Below, piece after piece: positions 12,901 through 21,705 of a stretch of 64,000 bases of DNA (the first letter of the stretch is position 1; each line of letters begins with the position of its first letter). A program made the position numbers and the translations under genes. The notes beneath the pieces were generated by a model. The model was given only the letters and a program-made list of their open reading frames with translations, did not search any database and was not told the DNA's origin. The stretch covers positions 7,564,001 to 7,628,000 of the forward strand of contig JAHQIY010000003.1 of the NCBI GenBank assembly GCA_019054805.1, read 5' to 3'. The DNA is from Brachionus manjavacas. Lineage: Eukaryota > Rotifera > Eurotatoria > Ploima > Brachionidae.

Positions 12901-14859
12901 AATTTTAATAAGTGGCAAACCATTTTAAACTTTGCAAAGGTATTGTGCATAATTCAAAAATATATTTTCCATCTAATCTTTAAATGACAGTTGGATTTAA
13001 GATGAAATTAGATTGTTACTGTTAAATTTAATAACTGATTTATAAATCAGAGTAAAAATGTTACATCCTGAGGCTTATTGTGTTGAGTATATATTATTTT
13101 ATTTTAGGCTTATTGCTATTAAGATTTTTATAAGATGGAAAAAATTTGTTATTGGTAAAAAAAAAGTTCATCATTTTCAAAATTTAGAGTAAATTTTATT
13201 TTGAAAAAAATAATTCAATGAGTAACTAAAATTAGATATTTTTGCATTTTTTTTTAGAGATTTAAAAGAATTTAAAAAGATAAAAAATATCTAATTTAAT
13301 TTTAACCATTGTCGATTTAAATTTGGATTTTTTAAATTAAATATTCAGCATTTTCACTTTCTCCCAAAAAATATTAAATTAAAAATTATTAGATGGAACC
13401 AGCTTGATGTATTGATAGTGATTTTGTCAATAATTGGAATTTTATTTGATAAACTAAACACTAAATCAGCAATTCCAATAAATCCAACAATCATTCGAGT
13501 TATGCGTGTTTTGAGAATAGCAAGAGTGTTAAAATTGTTGAAAATGGCTAAAGGAATTAGATCATTGCTAGACACTGTGATACAAGCACTTCCTCAAGTC
13601 GGAAATCTCGGACTTTTGTTTTTTCTATTGTTTTTTATTTTCGCCATTTTGGGCGTCGAACTTTTCGGAAGACTAAGTACTCTAAAAACAAAGCAAAACT
13701 TGTCTAGTTTGCTTACTTTTTTTATTTCAAACAGATTGTGAAGATACTAGAAAAGAATGTGATGGATTAAGCAAACATGCACATTTTCACAATTTTGGAA
13801 TGGCTTTTTTAACTCTTTTTCGAATCGCCACTGGTGACAATTGGAATGGCATTATGAAGGTAATAAATATTTTTTTCCTTTGCAAAATCAACTTATTGAT
13901 TAAAATTTATTGTAAAAAAAATTTCTGTATTTTCATTTTATCTTTTAGGATACCTTAAAAGACAATGTTTTGTGTCGAGACGAGTCGAACACCCATCCAT
14001 CATCATCAATGTGCCTGGCTTCGATATTAGCACCGATTTACTTTGTCATTTTTGTTTTAATGGCTCAATTTGTGTTAGTCAATGTTGTTGTCGCCGTTTT
14101 AATGAAGCATTTAGATGTAAAATTGAAAAAAATATTTAATTCAAAATTTTGATTTTTTGGATATGTCAAGGACTCTAATAAGATGATGGCTGATGACGCT
14201 GAAATGGACGAGGAAATTGAAAAACAACTCGAAGATGAAGCCAGAAATAACATTTATAATGAAAGAGACATTAAAATGGAAGATGACGTAATTTAAATAA
14301 AACAAATTTTTAATTTAAACTTTTGATTTTATTAAAGCTTGATGATTTGAACTATTATCGATTAAATAAACAAAATTCCTTACCACCTAACTTTATTTTC
14401 AATCTAAAAGCAGATAACAAAGGTATTATTCGAATTTAGAAAGCAAAAAAAAACTTTTATTTTTAAATGAAAGGTAAAATGTCTTTACATTCCAGCGAAA
14501 TCAAAATCAATCAAATCAGAAGTTCATTAGAATCATCAAGTATGGTCAATTCAGAATATGAGAATAGTCGACCAATAGATGAAGAAATAGAATCAACCAA
14601 ATTGGTAATACCATCCATTAGGCTCAAAAAATTGAACAGGGCCCAGGCTCATCAAATGAATGATGATTTCAACTCGTCGTCAATTAATTTAAGCTTAACA
14701 AACGAAAGTGATTCTGCTTCGGATTTTATTCGATTAAGAAAGAAAAATAGAGTCAAAAAAGTTTTCGAAGACGAAGTTAAGTCACATTTTTCGCCAAGAT
14801 CAAGCGTAAAAATAAGAGTCATTGATGAAACTGACACTGATAACACTGACATGTATTGA
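949..14859 (+). CDS. T-type voltage-gated calcium channel alpha-1 subunit (Cav3 family), 3' portion, 17 exons
   Basis: Pore-forming subunit of a low-voltage-activated calcium channel in the plasma membrane. Exons read: 949-1412, 1465-1557, 1623-1880, 1933-2778, 6310-6461, 6514-7003, 7051-8193, 10160-10375, 10423-11215, 11274-11425, 11473-11582, 13393-13676, 13735-13859, 13949-14116, 14171-14287, 14338-14422, 14474-14859. All junctions are GT-AG, phases agree throughout, and they give about 1959 residues. Seen: domain I from S5 ([20 protein letters not shown]), then whole domains II-IV. The four pore loops contain SLESW, TQEDW, SKDGW and TGDNW, the EEDD filter typical of Cav3 rather than EEEE. 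The I-II linker keeps the gating-brake region ([15 protein letters not shown] to SCWEELLKY). S4 segments of II ([16 protein letters not shown]), III and IV are arginine/lysine-rich. The first exon starts with GT completing a split serine codon. An AATAAA lies at 14875-14880. The C-terminal tail is short and polar. Domain I S1-S4 lie outside the window. Confidence 0.96.
2943..3310 (-). mobile_element. CR1/L2-like LINE 3' fragment in Cav3 intron 4
   Basis: The minus strand encodes the C-terminal end of a LINE reverse transcriptase polyprotein: a decayed 'R-R..R-E-D-L-I' stretch, then [11 protein letters not shown], the usual FFxNRVVxxWN block, then a KIKNNLD end. After the stop come a 7-bp perfect stem (2973-2979 with 2988-2994), CGCAG (minus-strand reading of 2968-2972) and an (ACT)n tail at 2943-2953. 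Several stops and frameshifts; the 5' part is missing. Confidence 0.75.
3394..3952. mobile_element. Foldback/MITE-like element with long inverted repeats
   Basis: The left end starts TGCTATGATAAAC and the right end finishes GTTTATCATAGCA. The arms are roughly 3394-3525 and 3765-3952 and match as reverse complements over long stretches, including TTTACGAAAATTTTA-type blocks and CGATTTTTAGGAATTTTTCT against AGAAAAATTCCTAAAAATCG. The right arm carries extra repeats of an ACGTAAATTTACG motif. The centre has no recognisable gene. No clear target-site duplication was found. Confidence 0.75.
4037..4302 (-). pseudogene. Relic of an acidic, unidentified protein exon
   Basis: On the minus strand an ATG (4302-4300) opens a lysine start (MPKKSKY) followed by acidic runs ([25 protein letters not shown]) and a more globular end ([18 protein letters not shown]). 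One reading frame is kept for about 88 codons apart from an in-frame stop. The end coincides with a splice-donor-like CTAAG|GTAAAA. It lies just beyond the foldback element at 3394-3952. It could be the N-terminal exon of a DNA-transposon protein or a dead gene copy; the family is not recognised. Confidence 0.35.
4939..5300 (-). mobile_element. CR1/L2-like LINE 3' fragment with internal deletion
   Basis: Read from the right, the minus strand gives the reverse-transcriptase block [19 protein letters not shown] and then jumps directly to the C-terminal block [15 protein letters not shown]...FKAKLD, so most of the domain between is deleted. The 3' end has a perfect 6-bp stem (4979-4984 with 4991-4996) and an (ACT)n tail at 4940-4959. 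Stops interrupt the frame. Confidence 0.75.
5301..6309. other. Remainder of Cav3 intron 4
   Basis: AT-rich intronic sequence. No coding block, inverted repeat or known element was recognised here. Confidence 0.6.
8338..8950. repeat. Large imperfect inverted repeat (foldback element) in Cav3 intron 7
   Basis: The left arm (about 8338-8548) and right arm (about 8766-8946) are reverse complements over some 180-200 bases with scattered mismatches. Examples are TTTTATGTTAAAAT, TTATGGATTTTGT and TTTTAATCAG.TCGATTTA, each present on both arms. The spacer of about 220 bases is rich in AAGTC/GACTT motifs. No open frame is seen inside. It is probably a decayed non-autonomous element. Confidence 0.7.
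8951..10159. other. Rest of Cav3 intron 7 with dispersed AAGTC motifs
   Basis: No coding potential. Around 9765-9910 there is a dense group of GACTTG/CAAGTC motifs (for example ACTTGAACTTG, AAGTACAAGAC) like those at 8553-8640, 12025-12070, 12300-12350 and 26340-26400. Otherwise featureless AT-rich DNA. Confidence 0.45.
11583..13392. other. Cav3 intron 11
   Basis: About 1.8 kb between the domain IV S2 exon and the S3-S5 exon. It holds AAGTC-rich patches at about 12025-12070 and 12300-12350. No gene or element with defined ends was recognised. Confidence 0.6.
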
Positions 14860-15483
14860 CTTGAACTGAAATAGAATAAATTTTCCTATGCAAATTTAGG
14901 TATTAATAATAATCCAATTTATTTACCAATATTGCGGAAAAAATTTAAAAAAAGAAGATATTTTATTTCATAAAGCTCAAATCTAATTCTATTTAAATCT
15001 TTAGAATAGTTTAAGTTTTATTCTCAAAAATTTATCTTTATGAAGATTTTCATTTTGTTTTTCCTAAATTCGACCACATCCCAGTAAAATTTCGCAAAAT
15101 TGGTAAAGAACATTGTTGATCTCATTGGAATGAAAGAAACTTGATTTAATGACTTAATAAAATATTGTTGATTAATTTAAAAAAACTCACTGATTAAATA
15201 TCCTAATTTCGTTTATATATTTTTTTTCTAATTTTTTAATAATTGTTAATGTTTATAAAAATGTTCTTTATAAGTTATTAGATTTTACTCTTTTATGCCA
15301 ATTTATTGTAAATCATAATAAAAATTTTATTATCTATATTATTTTTTAATCGTAAATTTTGATATTTAGATAAATATCCATGTTTTAATCAACTCATAAT
15401 TGTTGAAATTTTTTTTAAGTTAAATCCGATTTTAATTTTTTTCTCTTCCTGTTGGACAAAAATTCATTTAGCTGTTAGATTTT
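14860..15483. other. Intergenic region after Cav3
   Basis: Contains the channel's likely poly(A) signal AATAAA at 14875-14880 and otherwise only AT-rich sequence up to the (TAG)n tract that marks the 3' end of the next LINE. Confidence 0.5.
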
Positions 15484-17440
15484 TAGTAGTAGTAGTAGTA
15501 GTAGTAGTAGTTCTTGCTGCGATACCTAACATGTAGATTGTCTAAGCCCATCACCGCCAAATGGCCGTGTAGAGCTGTAGCAGCCGATTCCATTGAACTT
15601 ATCTAAAGCCATTTTAAAATTAGCGGTTGACTTGGATTTCACCACGTTTTCTGGCAACCTATTCCAATGCGGAACTACTCTGTTTGAGAAAAATACATGT
15701 CTGGCATTTACTGCAGCCGCAGAATCGTTTCTAATTTTAGCTAGGAAACTTTCTCTCTGGACTCTGATGCTATTTCCTCTTAACGCCCCGGCTGGTCCCT
15801 TGTTTTCTGATTTATTCACTAGATTCTTGACCAAGCTTACCTTTTCTATTCCATTCACTAGTTTGTACATTTCAATCAAGTCCCCTTTCACTCTTCTTTC
15901 ATTCAGCTTTGTCAGTCCTAATTTTGTCAACCTCTTTTCATACGGCAAGTTTCTTACAGACAAAGGTAATTTTGTTGCCCTCTCTTGCACCTTTTCCAAC
16001 GCATTCACGTCCATTTTCATACTTGGATTCCAAACCTGCACTGCGTAATCTAGGTGGGGTCTCACCATGGATATATACAATCTTACCCACAGTCTTTCCT
16101 CTCTACTTGTAAACGTTCGCTTTAGCATTCCAAGTACCCTACTCGCTTTTGCACAAACACTTTTCACTTGGCTGGTCCACTTTAAATCTGATGAAACCAT
16201 CACTCCAAGATCCCTTTCACAATCTGTGGTCGCTAGTATAACATTCGTGTTGCTTTTTTGTGTATATTTATGCCTTTTATTTAGTCTGCCGAAATGCATT
16301 ACTTTACATTTGTTAGCACAAAGTCCCATACGCCAAACCTCTATCCATTGACATACTGCATCCAGATCTTTCTGTAACATCTCTCTCTCATAAACATTAT
16401 TAACTATACCGAGTATTTTTGAGTCATCTGCATACAATTCCATTCTATTTGAAACGCAGTCAGGTAGGTCATTTATGTACAAAACAAATAGCAGGGGTCC
16501 AAGAACAGATCCTTAGGGAAATCCACTCAGTACCTCTGACCATCTAGAAACTTCAACTCGCTGAGTTCTCATACTCAAAAAGTCTTCGAGCCAACTTACT
16601 ATTTTCTCACCTAGTCCATAACCACGTAGTTTATGAAGAAGTCGTTGATGCGGTACCGTATCAAAAGCCTTTGAAAAGTCTAATAGTATTTCATCCACAC
16701 TGTTACCTTTGGCCAACTCAGTCGTGATCATATCAAGCGTTTCAAGTAGATTCGTTACACAACCTTTCTTTGGAACAAATCCATGTTGACTTCCAATTAT
16801 TAGATTATTCTCTTGAAGGTAAAACATTATTCGGTCCCTGACAATACCTTCAAGAACTTTACAAGCGACAGACGTCAGTGATACGGGTCGATGATTAGCT
16901 GGCTCTAATTTACTTCCTTTTTTGTAGATCGGAGACACGTTTGCTCTTTTCCAGTCTTTTGGGATTTTTCCTGTCTCTAATGATTTTTCGAAAATTATCT
17001 TCAATGGAACTGACATCGTTTTTGCGCAGTTTTTCAGTATCAGTGATGTACTTAGTCTGTGCCCATCGATTTGTTGCCATTTAATTTCTCTAGTCTCCGT
17101 TCAATCAGATCCTCGTTTAGCTCCTGCATGACATTCTCAATATCGAAAGTAGAGGAAGTACGTAAAGGAAAAAAAGGCAAATTATCATTGGTTTCTTTAT
17201 TAAAGACTGAATGAAACTGATCATTTAATAGCTCAGCTATCAGTTTTTTGCCACTCGTTACTTCACCCTCTTTTGTTCTTAACATTCTTATTTCTTCCTT
17301 TACTCCCATTTTGCTTCTTACATAGGCATAAATTAGTTTCGGATCACTATTTGCTTTTTTATACAATCTGTTCTCATAATCCGATTTTACATTTCTTAAC
17401 TTCTGTATTAACTCTCTACATGCTTTTCCATAAAAATATT
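15484..17440 (-). mobile_element. CR1/L2-like LINE, 5'-truncated, reverse transcriptase region
   Basis: Largest LINE copy in the window, read on the minus strand. From its 5' side: a pre-RT region (IQKLRNVKSDYENRLYKKAN to EKLNGNKSMGTD), then RT blocks DWKRANVSPIYKKGS, NHRPVSLTSVACKVLE, SQHGFVPKKGC and LDFSKAFDTVPH, the GSVLGPLLFVLYINDL block with ELYADDSKIL (the YADD catalytic motif), then the C-terminal RRVKGDLIEMYK and FFSNRVVPHWNRLP blocks. The endonuclease half is absent. The RT is interrupted by a nonsense codon near 16500 (Q to stop in GFPQG), and a stop plus frameshift lies near 17020-17050. The C-terminal 318 codons are open, so this is a fairly young copy. The 3' end carries CGCAG (minus, 15521-15517) and an (ACT)n tail at 15484-15510. 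Confidence 0.92.
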
Positions 17441-17679
17441 TACTTATTTCGATTTAGATTTTTAATTATCGTTTAATAATTAAAATAACAGCTTTTCATT
17501 AAAAAAAACAAACGCTTTTTCAAAACAAAATAATTCACTCTTTGATATTACAAAAAAAATATAAAAAAAATTAAATCAAAGGACAAAGTTTGGTTTGAAA
17601 TTTAATTTTTTTATAAGGATATTAGATTAGTTTAAAAATATTTTATGGACGATTTAAGAATAGAAGTGAATAAAGCTTC

Positions 17680-17920
17680 TAAAAGCGAGTTGAAGCTCCT
17701 TTGTTTATCAAACACTCAATAGTTCTTTTTGGCATTGAGTCTACTAAGTTCTCAAAAATGGATTTCGGAACACTCATTAGAATGCTTGGGATATTTTCGC
17801 TCAGCTCATCCTATGAGCTTGGCTACTGTTTAGCAATCTCTTTATCGAACCAATTCCATAAATGTTCAATACAATTCGGATCTTGACTGTTTGAAGATGT
17901 ATGGTTCCAAGAGCAATCAT
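17680..17920 (-). mobile_element. Tc1-like transposase C-terminal scrap
   Basis: The minus strand reads SQDPNCIEHLWNW, the block holding the catalytic Glu of DD34E transposases, and then SIFENLVDSMPKRTIECLINKGASTRF, the usual C-terminal end (NLVDSMPRR...KAKGG). Two stops lie between them. No terminal repeats or other transposase parts were found nearby. Confidence 0.7.
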
Positions 17921-18770
17921 TTTTTTATTTTAATTTATTAAGTATACTAAATAATAAATTGTAAAAAGTGAAATTATTAAGCTTTTATCTTCATTAAAAA
18001 CATAAATTTGGACATAATACCTATGAAAGCTTTTTTGTGAAATAGTCGACATGGCCTTTTTAATTACTTTTTTTGGTAATTTTATCTCTAATTGACAAAT
18101 TTAACCCTTATCCGTTTAAAATCCTATGAAATTTGTAATCGCCCTAATTGTCAAAACTAAAATTCAAATATATTAAAAAATAAATAATTTAAATCCGGGG
18201 GACTCCAACCTTGGTGACTTTGTTCAATTGTTGACCAACACTGACCTCTATTTAATGACCAAAGAAATTGGTAAACAATTTATGGTGGCATTAAAAAACG
18301 CTGATCACCAAATGAATTGCAATGGTCACGAGATCTCTTGAATCATAAAATACAATAAAAATAAAATACTATTTCAATTTTTAACATAGTAAAAAAAATT
18401 TTAATTATGGGTTAAGTGATTTTGAAAACGAAATTTTAGCGAATCTTGATGAAACTGGAGAAAAATTTGAAGAAGCTACCATTTTCGCTTCTTGCATCTC
18501 TAGAAATACTACTAAGATCGTAGTATTTTATGTGATCTATGGGAGAATTTACATGTTTTCAACTTAAATTTGATTGTAATTTGATTTAAATCTTAACTGG
18601 GTACAAGATTTACAGTACAAAAATAAATAAGAGAAATAAACATTAAAAAAAAAGATTTTATTGAATTTTTTTATTGGATTATAATGTAAAAATTTAAAAA
18701 ATTTCAAAATATTAAAAAATATTTAACTTAATTTTTAATATTTTTATCGATTTAAATTTAATTTAATATT
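17921..18770. other. Intergenic, no clear gene
   Basis: AT-rich. A short open stretch at about 18415-18565 (+) has a coding look (FENEILANLDETGEKFEE) but no recognised family and no splice context, so it is not called as a gene. Confidence 0.4.
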
Positions 18771-19224
18771 GGTGGTGATCTCATCCAGTTACACAAAATT
18801 CGTCATGGTCATGATCGGGTAAAATTCATAAATGGGGATCAAAAGCTCACTTCAGATGGTCTAGACAGCCCAGCAGGGAACACAAGAACTTGTCATAAAG
18901 CGATCGAGCGAGAGCTGGTCCGCAATTGTGGAGTGAGACATAACTTTTTTACATACCGGACAGCCGGAAATTGGAACACTCTGAATGCGGTGACTGGGAG
19001 CGTCACTAATACAAAAATTTTTAAAAAAGGAATTGACAAATAACTGAAATAAAATTTAAAAAAAAAACTTTTAAACAACTTTAGTTTGATGCGATTTAAA
19101 TCAAAAATTTTCTTGCATCAAAAAATTTGATAAATTCGCCGTAGGCTGTTATAGTGGGACGTTTACGTTCGCAACTACTTAGAGACTCAAATCTCCGGCA
19201 GCATTTTTACTACTACTACTACTT
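18771..19224 (+). mobile_element. CR1/L2-like LINE 3' end
   Basis: The plus strand encodes the RT C-terminus: GGDLIQLHKIRHGHDRVKF, then CGVRHNFFTYRTAGNWNTLN, then TKIFKKGIDK and stop, matching the R-GDLIQ ... FF-NR-...WN-L ... FK..LDK pattern of the minus-strand copies. The 3' untranslated part ends with a GAGA/TCTC stem (19182-19195), CGGCAG and (TAC)n at 19207-19222. Opposite orientation to the other (ACT)n-tailed copies. Confidence 0.8.
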
Positions 19225-20428
19225 CTAATAAATTTTTTGATTTTTTTAATAAATGTTCTAAGTTTTCGCATTGCAGTTTTAACTTATAATATTAATAAGT
19301 CAGATCGATTAAATAAAGTGATATACTCAACTCATTAAAAATGACATTCAAAAACTTTTAAATTAATTGTTTGAACAAAAAAAAATTTTAACCAGATTTG
19401 AGATAAATTTTTCTTTCAATTTTTTAATCAAAAAGACTTTTCAAAAAAATAAAAAGCTTCAATCTATTTTCAGCTGATTAATTTAATAACATGAGATTTA
19501 AACCATTCAAACTGATCAATTTAAATAATTATTAATTTTGCTCACATTTATCTTGACCAAAAATCTTGTCGACCAAAATGATAGTATTTCATAAGAGCAT
19601 ACATAAAGCGCTCACAAAATTTAATGTCTTACAATGATAGGATTATGGATAGAATCATATTTGATAGATCGAAGTTTCAAAGTGGTAAATGGTGGAATAG
19701 AATCGGATGTGAGGGAAATAACATCAGGATTTCATCAATCTTTTCTCATTAAAAAATGAGAAAAATAAAAGAAACCTAGATACACTTCAAATCGCGCTAT
19801 TATAACTATTTTATATAAATATTTTTTCAATTTAATTTTTTAGAACTCTAAATGTAATTTCAAATAAAATTTATAATTATTAAAACTTTTAACTTCATTT
19901 GTAACACAGCTTTCAATTTTTAAAAAAAACCTTTTTTTTTTATAAAATTAAATTTAGTTTTGTTGCTTGATAGAAGGGCGCTAAGTCCTCAAATAGGTGG
20001 CCTTGGGTTACTCAGTTAATAATAAATAAAATAATAATAAAAATAATAGGAGCATATTCTTGATCAAATAAAGATTTAGAAAAGTGTTTTTTGATCATAA
20101 AATTCACCATCAAAAAACAAGGCAAAGGTAAAAAATATGACCAGTGGTCACAAAATTAACCGGTCCAAATTTTTTTAATCTAAAAATTGTATTTTTTTCT
20201 TTCAAGCTTTGTACTTTTGAGTCTATTAAAGTTCAAATAGTTTAACATCTAACACAGTCCCTCGAACATATTTTGGCTCTAAAAATTAATTTCAATAGAA
20301 ACTACGGCAATAAATTTTTCTAATAAATAACTTAGAAATCAATCAATTGTTGATAATTTCGAGTAGCTTAAATTTCATGAAAATTGATCGGATAAAAAAA
20401 ATCTTTAAAGTTTTGAAAAATAATAAAA
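19225..20428. other. Upstream region of actin, with one possible LINE tail
   Basis: Mostly featureless AT-rich DNA. At 19972-20050 a G+C-richer patch (GGGCGCTAAGTCC to CTTGGGTTACTCAG) runs into a (TAA)n-like tail, resembling the 3' end of a LINE or SINE. No actin promoter elements could be defined with confidence. Confidence 0.4.
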
Positions 20429-21559
20429 ATGTGTGATGATGAGATTCCTGCTATCGTGGTCGACAATGGCTCTGGTATGTGCAAAGCCGGGTTTGCTGGA
20501 GATGATGCACCGAGAGCTGTTTTTCCATCAATTGTAGGAAGACCCAAACATCATGGTGTAATGGTCGGGATGGGTCAAAAAGATTCCTATGTTGGAGATG
20601 AAGCACAATCAAAAAGAGGCATTCTGACTCTTAAGTATCCAATTGAACATGGTATTGTTACCAATTGGGACGATATGGAAAAAATTTGGCATCACACTTT
20701 TTTCAACGAGCTAAGAGTAGCTCCGGAAGACCATCCGATCTTGCTCACTGAGGCACCCTTTAATCCAAAAGGAAATAGAGAAAAAATGACTCAGATAATG
20801 TTTGAGACTTTCAATACGCCGGCTATGTATGTAGCTATCCAAGCTGTCTTATCTCTTTATGCTTCGGGTCGCACAACTGGTATTGTGTTGGATTCAGGCG
20901 ATGGCGTCTCTCATACAGTGCCAATTTATGAAGGCTATGCCTTACCACATGCCATCATGAGAATCGATTTAGCCGGTCGTGATTTAACCGATTATTTGAT
21001 GAAAATTTTGACCGAGCGTGGCTATTCATTTGTCACCACAGCTGAAAGAGAAATAGTGAGGGATATCAAAGAAAAATTGTGCTATGTGGCTCTGGATTTT
21101 GAAGCCGAAATGCAAATGGCAGACTCTTCAACAAGTTTGGAAAAAAATTATGAACTACCAGATGGTCAAGTGATTACAATTGGCAGCGAAAGATTTAGAT
21201 GCCCCGAGGCTCTGTTTAATCCTCAGTTGCTCGGTTTGGAAATTGTCGGAGTTCAAGAAACAACTTATAATTCTATAATGAAGTGCGACATTGACATCCG
21301 AAAAGATTTATACTCAAATGTGGTCTTATCAGGTGGATCAACTATGTATACTGGTATAGCTGATAGAATGCAGAAAGAAATAACTACATTTGCACCAAAT
21401 TCAATGAAAATAAAGATAGTAGCTCCTCCAGAGAGAAAGTATTCTGTGTGGATTGGTGGTTCTATTTTGGCTTCGTTGTCCACTTTTCAAACTATGTGGG
21501 TTTCCAAACAAGACTACAATGAATCAGGTCCATCTATTATACACAGAAAATGTTTTTAA
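20429..21559 (+). CDS. Actin, intronless, somewhat divergent
   Basis: 376-residue actin, the normal family length, in one exon. Start [26 protein letters not shown] gives the phosphate-1 loop; [12 protein letters not shown] is the phosphate-2 loop; the end [10 protein letters not shown] is canonical. It assembles into filaments in the cytoplasm. Compared with typical animal actins it has many conservative and some unusual changes: D-loop [12 protein letters not shown] instead of [20 protein letters not shown] instead of FQPSFLGMESCGI, and [12 protein letters not shown] instead of FEQEMATAASSS. This suggests a paralogue rather than the main cytoplasmic actin. Intronless state could reflect a retrocopy or normal actin gene structure in this lineage. 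AATAAA lies at 21618-21623. Confidence 0.97.
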   Translation: MCDDEIPAIVVDNGSGMCKAGFAGDDAPRAVFPSIVGRPKHHGVMVGMGQKDSYVGDEAQSKRGILTLKYPIEHGIVTNWDDMEKIWHHTFFNELRVAPEDHPILLTEAPFNPKGNREKMTQIMFETFNTPAMYVAIQAVLSLYASGRTTGIVLDSGDGVSHTVPIYEGYALPHAIMRIDLAGRDLTDYLMKILTERGYSFVTTAEREIVRDIKEKLCYVALDFEAEMQMADSSTSLEKNYELPDGQVITIGSERFRCPEALFNPQLLGLEIVGVQETTYNSIMKCDIDIRKDLYSNVVLSGGSTMYTGIADRMQKEITTFAPNSMKIKIVAPPERKYSVWIGGSILASLSTFQTMWVSKQDYNESGPSIIHRKCF

Positions 21560-21705
21560 TTTTTTTTTGTGTTTAACTTTTTATTTTTTCCATGTTTAAT
21601 TTTAAAACAATTGTTAGAATAAATTTGATTTTTTTTTCAAATTTTCTCCTTGGTTACCCAAAAACTTTCCTAGCTTACTTTCTTTGAGCTTCATTTTTTT
21701 TAAAA

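Noticed and set aside
15909-16351. Plus-strand frames inside the LINE
   Set aside because: Shadows of the minus-strand reverse transcriptase.
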